The translations under genes and the position numbers were made by a program. A model generated the notes under the pieces. That model was not told where the DNA came from and did no database searches. It worked only from the letters and a program-made list of their open reading frames with translations. Shown one piece after another: positions 14,979-21,461 of a stretch of DNA of 26,679 bases. Location: NCBI GenBank assembly GCA_900551365.1, contig URVZ01000018.1, positions 1 through 26,679 of the forward strand, given 5' to 3'. Every line of letters starts with the position of its first letter. Position 1 is the stretch's first letter. The stretch comes from an uncultured Collinsella sp. GTDB lineage: Bacteria > Actinomycetota > Coriobacteriia > Coriobacteriales > Coriobacteriaceae.

Positions 14979-15007
14979 TTGAAATGAAGCGGGGATTCGC
15001 ATAAGAT
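14979..15007 (+). promoter_or_regulatory. Promoter of candidate antisense (antitoxin) RNA
   Basis: TTGAAA (14979-14984) and TAAGAT (15002-15007) are separated by exactly 17 bases on the plus strand. There is no plus-strand gene behind it, only about 90 bases to a terminator-like hairpin, which is what a small antisense RNA gene would look like. Confidence 0.6.
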
Positions 15008-15013
15008 TGAAGC

Positions 15014-15108
15014 AGATGGCACCCGTGGCCGCGGGTTGGCCAACTCCGAAACACGTTTATGGCGTGAGAAGTGGCCGTCTTCGCATTACGCGGGGGCGGC
15101 TATTTCAT
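15014..15108 (+). ncRNA. Candidate antisense antitoxin RNA
   Basis: The unit starts about seven bases after the TAAGAT -10 and ends at a hairpin (15074-15084 with 15090-15100, 11 bp with three G-T pairs) followed by TATTTCATT. It would be about 95 bases long and complementary to the 3' end and 3' untranslated part of the small hydrophobic peptide mRNA on the other strand. This is the layout of txpA/RatA- and bsrE/SR5-type type I systems. The ends are estimated from sequence only. Confidence 0.5.
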
Positions 15109-15186
15109 TCGACCTCCAATGTGGATGCCGAGCTCCACAGCCGCGATTACAAGCAATAACAACGTCAGGACATCGTCAATACTCAT
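15100..15186 (-). CDS. Small hydrophobic peptide, candidate type I toxin
   Basis: This is a 28-residue gene too short for usual callers. The peptide has a short acidic N-terminus (MSIDD), a single membrane-spanning core (VLTLLLLVIAAVELGIHI) and a basic tail ending in lysine. AAGGAG stands 8 bases before ATG 15186. A TACAAT -10 lies upstream on the same strand at 15239-15244. An 11-bp perfect inverted repeat (15009-15019 with 15221-15231) would pair the two ends of its transcript, a fold typical of type I toxin mRNAs that start out untranslatable. Size, one-span hydrophobic layout and an opposing antisense RNA unit resemble the holin-like/TxpA-type toxins; a non-toxic small membrane protein is the alternative. 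Confidence 0.6.
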   Translation of the reverse strand: MSIDDVLTLLLLVIAAVELGIHIGGRMK

Positions 15187-15238
15187 AGTCCATCTCCTTC
15201 TCTGGTAGAGGGGAGCTGGCCCATCTGCTTCTAACGGT

Positions 15239-15244
15239 ATTGTA
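15239..15244 (-). promoter_or_regulatory. Candidate -10 element of the small-peptide gene
   Basis: TACAAT on the minus strand lies 53 bases upstream of the peptide start. Transcription from here would begin close to the 15221-15231 repeat arm, so that the arm sits at the RNA 5' end. The -35 is poor. Confidence 0.35.
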
Positions 15245-15281
15245 ACTAAAAGCGAACGAGTGTTCTATGGCTATTGCTGAA

Positions 15282-15319
15282 TTAGATAATTAGACAAACA
15301 TCTAAATATCGAGTATAGT
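15282..15319 (+). promoter_or_regulatory. Promoter and operator candidate of the sdpR-sdpI operon
   Basis: TAGACA (15291-15296) and TATAGT (15314-15319) are 17 bases apart, giving a good promoter with a start near 15326. An inverted repeat TTAGAT (15282-15287) and ATCTAA (15300-15305) straddles the -35, where an ArsR-type autorepressor would bind. Confidence 0.6.
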
Positions 15320-15353
15320 GTGCGCGTCGAACGAACTGGTGAGAGGAGGTTCT

Positions 15354-15632
15354 ATGCCGGGAGAGGGTTTTAAGGCACTGGCCGATCCGACGCGGCGGCG
15401 TATTTTGGAGCTGCTGCGCGAGGGCAATTGCACGGCGGGGGAGCTTGCCGAGCATTTTGACATCAGCAAGCCTTCGCTGAGCCACCATTTGGCGACGCTT
15501 AAAAATGCCGGGCTGGTGACCGACGAACGTCATGGCCAAAACATCGTATACAGCTTAAACACCACCGTCATGCAGGATTTGATTGGCTGGTTTATGGGCT
15601 TTACAAACACGGAAGGTGATAAGGATGAATAA
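15354..15632 (+). CDS. sdpR: ArsR-family winged-helix autorepressor, SdpR-like
   Basis: A 92-residue winged-helix regulator. FKALADPTRRRILELLREG, then CTAGELAEHFDISKPSLSHHL and LKNAGLVTDERHGQNIVYSL form the whole domain; there are no metal-binding cysteine pairs of the ArsR/SmtB sensor type (a single Cys in the first helix turn only). This and the co-transcribed SdpI-like gene match the SdpR-SdpI arrangement of Bacillus, where SdpR represses its own operon until SdpI sequesters it at the membrane in the presence of toxin. GAGGAGG at 15343-15349 fixes ATG 15354; an upstream in-frame GTG lies within the -10 and cannot be used. It overlaps the next gene by 8 bases. Confidence 0.85.
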   Translation: MPGEGFKALADPTRRRILELLREGNCTAGELAEHFDISKPSLSHHLATLKNAGLVTDERHGQNIVYSLNTTVMQDLIGWFMGFTNTEGDKDE

Positions 15633-16329
15633 CGAAAACAAGGGCATTCACCCCACGGGGGTATCGTCGCGCGTGTGGATTGCGCTGGTCGCTCTGTGCG
15701 TCGCCAATGTCGTAGCGCACCTCATGGTGATGCCGAGCTTGCCTGCGCAGATTCCCACGCACTGGGGCGCGAACGGCGCCGTCGACGGTTGGGGTCCTAG
15801 CTGGATGGCCTCCGCGCTCGGCGTGCTGCCTCTGGCGCTTCTCGCAATGTTCTGCGTGGTGCCGCGCATCGACCCAAAAGGTGAGGCATATCGAACCTCG
15901 GGCAAGTTCTACCAGGGCTTCGTAATCGCCTTCACCTTGTTCATGTGCGCCATAAGCTGGCTGGGAGAGCTTACGGTCTGGGGCGTGGTGCCGGCGGTCG
16001 GTTCGGTTAACGTGCTGATTTCCGGTGTTGTCGGTTTGCTGTTCATCGGCGTAGGCAACTACTTGCCGCGTGTGAAGCAGAACTATACGCTCGGTATCAA
16101 GACACCTTGGGCGCTTGCCGATCCCGAGAACTGGCGCCGTACGCAGCGTTTTGGCGGCGCCTGCTTTATGGTGCTGGGTATTGGCCTGATTGTGATGGGC
16201 GTGGCAGGCAGCGTGCTTTCGAGTGAAGTCGTCGCCGCGGTGATTGCGGTTCTGGCGTTTGGTTCGGTTGGAGCCGTCTACGTCTACTCGTATCTGTTGT
16301 GGCGCAAATCGCAGCGAGCCTCTCGTTAA
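15625..16329 (+). CDS. sdpI: SdpI-family membrane protein (DUF1648 plus SdpI)
   Basis: A 234-residue membrane protein with about six hydrophobic segments. The N-terminal DUF1648 signature is visible as LPAQIPTHWGANGAVDGWG after the first transmembrane segment, and the SdpI signature is GNYLPRVKQNYTLGIKTPWAL followed by WRRTQRFGG. In Bacillus, SdpI gives immunity to the SDP cannibalism peptide and signals to SdpR. No SdpC-like toxin or SdpAB processing genes are in the window, so here it may protect against peptides made by other bacteria or respond to envelope stress. ATG 15625 overlaps the upstream stop by 8 bases with GGAAGG at 15611-15616, showing translational coupling. The longer upstream reading frame runs inside the regulator gene and is not used. 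Confidence 0.85.
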   Translation: MNNENKGIHPTGVSSRVWIALVALCVANVVAHLMVMPSLPAQIPTHWGANGAVDGWGPSWMASALGVLPLALLAMFCVVPRIDPKGEAYRTSGKFYQGFVIAFTLFMCAISWLGELTVWGVVPAVGSVNVLISGVVGLLFIGVGNYLPRVKQNYTLGIKTPWALADPENWRRTQRFGGACFMVLGIGLIVMGVAGSVLSSEVVAAVIAVLAFGSVGAVYVYSYLLWRKSQRASR

Positions 16330-16395
16330 GGTTGCGGAAAACTAGCGTACGCAGTTCATAGTATGTTCCGGGGGACTTTTCCCAGGTAGTATTAG

Positions 16396-16422
16396 GGGGT
16401 GTGGGCAACCATGCCCCTTTTT
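16396..16422 (+). terminator. Intrinsic terminator between sdpI and ettA
   Basis: A 9-bp stem (16396-16404 with 16409-16417, two wobble pairs) with a GCAA tetraloop is followed by five T residues. It closes the sdpR-sdpI operon but also sits in the 184-base leader of ettA, so it could double as an attenuator for that gene. Confidence 0.8.
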
Positions 16423-16513
16423 CGTTACGTTTCAGAGCTGGTTCCCTCATTTCGTTTCCACTAAGGCGAATCAAGAATAGGGAAACAGCAGGTAGAAAGG
16501 ATAGAACAGGCAA

Positions 16514-18193
16514 ATGGCAGAGTTTATCTACCAGATGTATCAGGCTCGCAAGGCCCATGGCGACAAGGTGATCCTTGACGACGTGACCCTGAGCTTCTAC
16601 CCCGGTGCCAAGATCGGCGTCGTGGGCCCCAACGGTATGGGCAAGTCGACCCTGCTCAAGATCATGGCCGGTATCGAGGAGGTCTCCAACGGCGATGCCA
16701 GGCTCACCCCCGGCTACACCGTGGGCATCCTGCAGCAGGAGCCGCCGCTCGACGACGACAAGACCGTCATCGAGAACGTGCGCATGGCATTTGGCGACAT
16801 GATCGCCAAGGTCGATCGCTTCAACAAGATCGGCGAGGAGATGTGCGACCCGGATTGCGACATGGACGCCCTCATGGCCGAGATGGGAAAGCTCCAGGAC
16901 GAGATCGACGCCGCCGACGGCTGGGATATCGATTCCAAGCTCGGCCAGGCCATGGACGCCCTGCAGCTGCCCGATTCTGACATGCCGGTCAACGTACTTT
17001 CCGGCGGCGAGCGCCGTCGCGTGGCCCTGTGCAAGCTGCTGCTCGAAGCTCCCGACTTGCTGCTGCTCGACGAGCCCACGAACCACCTGGACGCCGAGTC
17101 GATCCTGTGGCTCGAGCACTTCCTGCACAACTACCAGGGCGCGGTGCTTGCCGTCACGCACGATCGCTACTTCCTGGATAACGTTGCCGAGTGGATCTGC
17201 GAGGTCGACCGCGGTCACCTTTATCCCTACAAGGGCAACTACTCCACGTATCTGGAGACCAAGGCCGCCCGTATCGAGGCGCAGGGCAACCGCGACGCCA
17301 AGCTCGCCAAGCGCATGGAGGCCGAGCTCGAGTGGGTACGCAGCTCGCCCAAGGCTCGCCAGGCAAAGAACAAGGCCCGTCTGGCTCGCTACGAGGAGAT
17401 GGAGGCCGAGGCCCGCGCAAGCCAGAAGCTCGACTGGACCGATATCCGCATTCCCGTTGGACCGCGTCTGGGTAACAAGGTGCTCGAGGCCCATCACCTG
17501 CACAAGGAATTCGACGGTCGCGTGCTCATCGACGACCTTTCTTTCACCCTGCCGCGTAACGGCATCGTGGGCGTCATCGGCCCCAACGGTGTGGGCAAGA
17601 CTACGCTCTTCAAGACCATCGTGGGCCTGGAGCCGCTGACTTCGGGCGAGCTCGAGGTGGGCGAGTCCGTCAAGATCTCCTACGTCGACCAGAACCGTTC
17701 CGGCATCGACCCCGACAAGAACCTGTGGGAGGTCGTCTCGGATGGCCTGGACCACATGATGGTGGGCGAGACCGAGGTCCCCAGCCGCGCGTACGTGGCG
17801 AGCTTTGGCTTTAAGGGCCAGGACCAGCAGAAGCGCGCTGGCGTGCTCTCCGGTGGCGAGCGCAACCGTCTGAACTTGGCGCTCACGCTCAAGCAGGGCG
17901 GCAACCTGCTGCTCCTCGACGAGCCCACGAACGACCTCGACGTCGAGACGCTGTCCTCGCTCGAAGCGGCGCTGCTCGAGTTCCCGGGCTGCTCGGTGGT
18001 CATTAGCCACGATCGTATGTTCCTGGACCGCGTCGCCACGCACATTCTGGCGTGGGAGGGCACCGACGAGAATCCGGGCAACTGGTATTGGTTCGAGGGC
18101 AACTTCGAGGCCTATCAGGCCAATCGCATCGAGCGCCTGGGCGAGGACGCGGCCCAGCCGCATCGTATCCACCGTAAGCTGATGCGCGACTAG
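16514..18193 (+). CDS. ettA: Energy-dependent translational throttle protein EttA (ABC-F ATPase)
   Basis: A 559-residue soluble tandem ABC ATPase, matching E. coli EttA (555 residues) along its length. Domain 1 has Walker A GPNGMGKST (38-46), signature LSGGERRRVALCKLLLE, Walker B LLLLDEPTNHLDAES and the H-loop THDRYFLDN; it also has the arm insertion. The linker (about 250-310) is rich in Lys/Arg/Glu/Ala (PtIM). Domain 2 has GPNGVGKTT, LSGGERNRLNLALTL, LLLLDEPTNDLD and ISHDRMFLDR. EttA binds the ribosomal E site and gates the first elongation step according to ADP/ATP ratio. The conserved FFEGN-like WFEGNFEAY end is present. It is a single-gene unit with leader terminator before and terminator after. 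Not predicted to be an antibiotic-resistance ABC-F. Confidence 0.95.
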   Translation: MAEFIYQMYQARKAHGDKVILDDVTLSFYPGAKIGVVGPNGMGKSTLLKIMAGIEEVSNGDARLTPGYTVGILQQEPPLDDDKTVIENVRMAFGDMIAKVDRFNKIGEEMCDPDCDMDALMAEMGKLQDEIDAADGWDIDSKLGQAMDALQLPDSDMPVNVLSGGERRRVALCKLLLEAPDLLLLDEPTNHLDAESILWLEHFLHNYQGAVLAVTHDRYFLDNVAEWICEVDRGHLYPYKGNYSTYLETKAARIEAQGNRDAKLAKRMEAELEWVRSSPKARQAKNKARLARYEEMEAEARASQKLDWTDIRIPVGPRLGNKVLEAHHLHKEFDGRVLIDDLSFTLPRNGIVGVIGPNGVGKTTLFKTIVGLEPLTSGELEVGESVKISYVDQNRSGIDPDKNLWEVVSDGLDHMMVGETEVPSRAYVASFGFKGQDQQKRAGVLSGGERNRLNLALTLKQGGNLLLLDEPTNDLDVETLSSLEAALLEFPGCSVVISHDRMFLDRVATHILAWEGTDENPGNWYWFEGNFEAYQANRIERLGEDAAQPHRIHRKLMRD

Positions 18194-18203
18194 TAGCAAG
18201 TAG

Positions 18204-18232
18204 AAGGGCCGCCACCAAGAGCGGCCTTTCTT
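18204..18232 (+). terminator. Intrinsic terminator after ettA
   Basis: A 9-bp stem (18204-18212 with 18221-18229, one wobble) around an eight-base loop has T-rich sequence in and after its 3' arm. It ends the ettA unit 10 bases past the stop. Confidence 0.75.
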
Positions 18233-18268
18233 GTAGCGATTGCACTGCAGCTATGCCCTGGCTGCTGG

Positions 18269-18285
18269 TTTGATTCATAATCAAA
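18269..18285. promoter_or_regulatory. Short palindrome in AT-rich intergenic region
   Basis: TTTGATT-CAT-AATCAAA is a perfect 7-bp inverted repeat in the 240-base gap after ettA. It may be a regulator site or a small hairpin. No gene was found in 18233-18473. Confidence 0.25.
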
Positions 18286-18405
18286 GTCATCTCTTTGGGA
18301 TTAAAGCCCGTTTTTGCTATGAGTGATTTTCTAATTCCGTTTAAAACGTAAAGACGCATTGGGTTGCAAGGACATAAGCAAATCGAATTGAAATATAACC
18401 AGTGC

Positions 18406-18417
18406 TGTAACGTTACA
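18406..18417. promoter_or_regulatory. Palindromic operator candidate upstream of the Tat-exported protein
   Basis: TGTAACGTTACA is a perfect 12-bp palindrome 57 bases before the start codon. TAGAAT at 18428-18433 is a possible -10, which would place the palindrome over the -35 position; the -35 itself is poor, as for a regulated promoter. Confidence 0.35.
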
Positions 18418-18473
18418 AAAAAGATTATAGAATAGGAGTACCTTATAAGTCGCTTCTCTAGAAAGAAGAACAT

Positions 18474-19601
18474 ATGCTTTCGCGTCGTCGTTTTCTGCAA
18501 CTTGTCGCGTCTTCAATTGTCGCCTTAGCCGCACGTCCGAAAGAGGTTTTTGCTTCGACGGGCAATATTGATGGTGAGCAGATACAATTTACTTCTGAAA
18601 TTGCGCAAGAGCTTGCCGATAAATATATAAAGGGACTCCTCGGCTATTCGTATACGCCTTCTGACCCTATTCCTTTTGTAGATGTTGATGGGTCCCCGCT
18701 TGGTTACATTGTTCCGGTTGTGACATCCAATAGAGCCGCGGGCTATTTGGTTTTAGATGCTTCAGATGATGAAATACTTACGGGATATCGTTTTGGAGAC
18801 GGCTTAGTCAGCCCTATGGATCGGGGAGGAGATCTTGGTGTCGAGTCTTATTCGTTCAATAACCCAGTCGTAATGATCAATCCATTCGAATTCGGCGTGC
18901 AATCTTTGGACGGTTCAATAACAACAAATTGCGGAAGAACAATCCCGGCTGTTTCCATAGAAGGACGGCCTGTCGTTTTATCGAATAAACCTTCAAGCTG
19001 GAACGATGTTGTAATTTACGCAACTCAAATGCAGGATTACACAGTATCTGGATTTCGTTCCATTTCTCAGTTTATGTCATATGATGAAAGCGAGATTAAG
19101 AGGCTTACCGCCCACTATGCTTGTATGGTGACAGCTTTTTCGAACGTTGCGGAACTGTATGGCATTGCCAATTTATATAGCGACCCTTCGCAATATATGC
19201 AGATATGGAATTACACCAATACCCATGCTCTTTCCGATGAAGAACAGACTGTTCCCGGCGTTGTTTTGGGTGGAACGCCGATATCAACCTGTGCAACGGG
19301 GTTTACAAATTACTGCGCAAGCAGAGGAAGTACTCTTATCGCCCGCACTGTCTCCTCTCCGGCTATCGCGAGCATTCAAAATGAGATTAACTCTAATAGA
19401 CCGAATGTTTTACATGCGAGTTTGTACAACGGATCAGCCCATTCTGTAACAGCGGAGGCTTACGCCACACTTACTGGTAAGAAAACTGGAGAGACAAGGC
19501 AGATGATTGGCATAGCGGACGGCTGGAATTCATCTTTATCCTTCCTGAAGTATGATCAGAGCTATTATGCGTGGACTTATGGAACGACTTTTTCGAAGTA
19601 G
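18474..19601 (+). CDS. Tat-exported papain-fold (C10/C39-like) cysteine-peptidase-like protein
   Basis: A 375-residue secreted protein. The N-terminus carries a twin-arginine signal (SRRRFLQL at 3-10, a hydrophobic stretch, then cleavage probably after VFA near residue 27). Residues about 40-110 (PIPFVDVDGSPLGYIVP, then GYLVLDASDDEILTGY) look like the propeptide-type domain seen with streptopain-like peptidases. The C-terminal half holds a candidate triad: C217 in HYACMVTAFSNVAELYG, H323 in GSAHSVTAEAY and D349 in IGIADGWNSS. This is the spacing and motif order of C10/C39-like cysteine peptidases. Export through Tat with a cysteine nucleophile is unusual. Base composition is AT-richer than the neighbours. 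It overlaps the downstream lipoprotein gene. Peptidase role is inferred; it may be an inactive binding relative. Confidence 0.6.
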   Translation: MLSRRRFLQLVASSIVALAARPKEVFASTGNIDGEQIQFTSEIAQELADKYIKGLLGYSYTPSDPIPFVDVDGSPLGYIVPVVTSNRAAGYLVLDASDDEILTGYRFGDGLVSPMDRGGDLGVESYSFNNPVVMINPFEFGVQSLDGSITTNCGRTIPAVSIEGRPVVLSNKPSSWNDVVIYATQMQDYTVSGFRSISQFMSYDESEIKRLTAHYACMVTAFSNVAELYGIANLYSDPSQYMQIWNYTNTHALSDEEQTVPGVVLGGTPISTCATGFTNYCASRGSTLIARTVSSPAIASIQNEINSNRPNVLHASLYNGSAHSVTAEAYATLTGKKTGETRQMIGIADGWNSSLSFLKYDQSYYAWTYGTTFSK

Positions 19602-19971
19602 GGCGATTCGACTAGCCCTGTCTTTGGTGCTGATGGCTTCATTGGTGGGCTGTTCAACAAAGGAAGAGATATCGCGCGGAGGTTCCGGAGAAGTGACTGC
19701 GACAGACTCAGGTTCATTAGAAATAGCTGGCGGGCATGCCGATGTGATGTTACAAGGAAAAGGCGTGCTTAGGTCGATTGATGCTGAAGACGCTGTCTGC
19801 TCAATAGAGGATTTGAAGACAGGTGAAACTGCATCGTACCGAGTTTCAGATAATGCTGCGAATATGATTGAGTCGATACCGACTGGAGCGCAGGTTTCTT
19901 TTAGATACTTTGCTCCGCAACTTGAGGATGAGCTTGCTTCTCTGGTGTCTATATGCACCGATGACAACTAA
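19567..19971 (+). CDS. Small lipoprotein of unknown function
   Basis: A predicted lipoprotein of about 134 residues. A basic N-terminus is followed by a hydrophobic stretch ending in the lipobox LVGC (Cys29 from ATG 19567), then a Ser/Gly-rich spacer and a mature domain of roughly 90 residues with a probable all-beta, OB-like pattern (SLEIAGGHADVMLQGKG, then SYRVSDNAANMIESIPTGA). I do not recognise a family. The start is uncertain: ATG 19552, 19567 and 19579 are all in frame and all overlap the upstream gene; AGAG before 19567 is the only ribosome-like site. The overlap implies that it is made together with the Tat-exported peptidase-like protein, perhaps as a surface partner, inhibitor or anchor. 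A 14-bp terminator follows. Confidence 0.7.
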   Translation: MRGLMERLFRSRAIRLALSLVLMASLVGCSTKEEISRGGSGEVTATDSGSLEIAGGHADVMLQGKGVLRSIDAEDAVCSIEDLKTGETASYRVSDNAANMIESIPTGAQVSFRYFAPQLEDELASLVSICTDDN

Positions 19972-19984
19972 AAGGCCTGAATTC

Positions 19985-20030
19985 AAACGGCCTCGGATGG
20001 TCAAATTGGCTATCCGAGGCCGTTTTTTAC
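19985..20030. terminator. Bidirectional terminator between convergent genes
   Basis: A perfect 14-bp inverted repeat (19985-19998 with 20012-20025) has a T run on the plus-strand side and AAA on the other. It serves the lipoprotein gene ending at 19971 and the minus-strand gene ending at 20027. Confidence 0.9.
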
Positions 20031-21325
20031 TCGACCGGGGCTTCGACCTTGTCGATGGCCCAGGCGGCTCCGAGACCGCCGGTGGTGTTGCGGCGGATGC
20101 GCACGGTAACCTCGCGGCGCTCGCCGGCCTGCGTGTAGCACAGGGGGAAGTTTGCGCGGTTTCGCGCGGCCTCGATGGTACCGCGCTCGCGGGCGATCCA
20201 GTAGTACTCGCCGACAATGCCGAGCGTGTCGGCGCCGTAGGGGAGATAGGTCGACAACTGGTGCAGAAGCGGGCCGGGGCAGAAGACCTCGGTTGCGAAA
20301 TCGACGGGGAAGTCCTCAGGGATGGCGGGCGCTGCGGGTGCGGGGGTTGGGGCCGCTGCGGGTACCGAAGCCGGTGCCGGTGCGGGAACTTGGTCGCAAG
20401 TAGAGGTGGGCACGGATTCGATGACGGGTGCGGGCTCAGGCACCGGTTCCGGCTTAACTGCGGAATCTGCGGGCTTCACGGTGACGGGCGCGTCTACAGC
20501 TGCAGTTTCAAACTCAACCTGCATCGCGCTCTCATTCTCGACGCTCGACTTTGCTTCGATGGGCGTGGATGCCATAGTGGTGATGCCGGCGTTGGCGTTC
20601 TCGGGGTCATAGACGACCGTGAGCGAGATGGCGGGCTGCGGCGTCTCGGGCTTCGGCGTCGACTCGGTAGCGTCTTGATCGGCGGGCTGATCGTCCTCGG
20701 CCTCGTCGCTAAAGACATCACTGTTTTGGAACGAAGGCGTCTCGGGTTGGTCGGCGGTTTTTTCGGTTGTCGACTTGGGAGCTTCGTTGAGCTCCGCAGT
20801 GGCTTCCTGCTCGGATATGACTTCGGGATCAGTCGTGGCGGTGATTTCGGTTTCGGCTTCTGCCGTTACCTCAATAGCGACTTCAATCTCTGCCTCGGGC
20901 TCGGATTCTGGCACGGCTTCAACCATGGCTTCAGGCTCGGGACGCTTAACGTGCTTGGGGCGCACGGCCTTGAGGTCCTTCTCGCCGCGTTTTTTCTTTT
21001 TGTAGGACTGCTTGGCTCCCTTGGCAGCCTTGGGCTTGTCCTCGCCCTTGGCAAGGGCGGCATCCCAGGCCTCGTTGGCGATGACCGTGGCATACAGGCG
21101 ACCGCCCTTAAAGACAGTCAACTTAATGCAGTCGTCGAGCTCCTCGAGCAGCTCGCGCGTTGACTCGAAGCCCAGGTCATAAGCGGCCATGTCACCAGCG
21201 GCGAGTGCCTCCTCGACCTGCGTCATAAACGTTTGCTTGCCGCATCCAATCGCATCGCGCAGCAGGCGATACAGATAGATGTGGTTGCCCAGCGATAGCG
21301 TGGGCCTAACTATTGTCTTGCTCAT
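20027..21325 (-). CDS. Two-domain protein with long acidic Pro/Ala/Glu linker, function unknown
   Basis: A 432-residue soluble protein without signal or membrane segment. Residues about 1-95 form a folded domain (SLGNHIYLYRLLRDAIGCG, DLGFESTRELLEELDD, LTVFKGGRLYATVIANEAWDAAL). Residues about 95-130 are strongly basic, 130-340 are low complexity and rich in Glu, Pro, Ala, Thr and Val, and 340-432 form a second folded domain (LLHQLSTYLPYGADTLGIVGE, YYWIARERGTIEAARNRANF, VTVRIRRNTTGGLG). I do not recognise either domain. GAGGAG precedes ATG 21325; the frame is open further upstream but lacks a ribosome site. The basic patch next to a disordered acidic linker suggests nucleic-acid or protein binding with a tethered second domain; this is inference. 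Confidence 0.8.
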   Translation of the reverse strand: MSKTIVRPTLSLGNHIYLYRLLRDAIGCGKQTFMTQVEEALAAGDMAAYDLGFESTRELLEELDDCIKLTVFKGGRLYATVIANEAWDAALAKGEDKPKAAKGAKQSYKKKKRGEKDLKAVRPKHVKRPEPEAMVEAVPESEPEAEIEVAIEVTAEAETEITATTDPEVISEQEATAELNEAPKSTTEKTADQPETPSFQNSDVFSDEAEDDQPADQDATESTPKPETPQPAISLTVVYDPENANAGITTMASTPIEAKSSVENESAMQVEFETAAVDAPVTVKPADSAVKPEPVPEPAPVIESVPTSTCDQVPAPAPASVPAAAPTPAPAAPAIPEDFPVDFATEVFCPGPLLHQLSTYLPYGADTLGIVGEYYWIARERGTIEAARNRANFPLCYTQAGERREVTVRIRRNTTGGLGAAWAIDKVEAPVE

Positions 21326-21397
21326 GGCAAATCTCCTCTTTACACACGTAAAGTATCTTACCATCGCATAGCGTTTGCCATGGCGGCACCCAAGGCA

Positions 21398-21435
21398 AAC
21401 GGGCGCGAACCGCTATCGATTCGCGCCCGTTGTAC
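21398..21435 (-). terminator. Terminator after the Ser/Thr-rich membrane protein gene
   Basis: A perfect 12-bp inverted repeat (21398-21409 with 21420-21431) lies between the two minus-strand genes. The T tract on the minus strand is short (TTTG), so the unit downstream may still receive read-through. Confidence 0.7.
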
Positions 21436-21461
21436 AGGTTGCCTATCTGGGGATGCAGCGC

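Noticed and set aside
16363..16389. Eight-codon open frame ahead of the terminator in the ettA leader as a leader peptide
   Set aside because: There is no ribosome site in front of it and the only promoter-like elements nearby would start transcription at or after its ATG, so I could not support it.
16166..18199. Minus-strand open frame of 677 codons opposite ettA
   Set aside because: It lies antisense to an unmistakable ettA gene and its translation has no family character; codon-phase shadow.
19868..21163. Plus-strand open frame of 431 codons with Gly/Cys/Arg-rich translation
   Set aside because: It is antisense to the acidic-linker gene; the Gly, Phe, Arg and Cys-rich product mirrors the Glu/Pro/Ala codons on the other strand.
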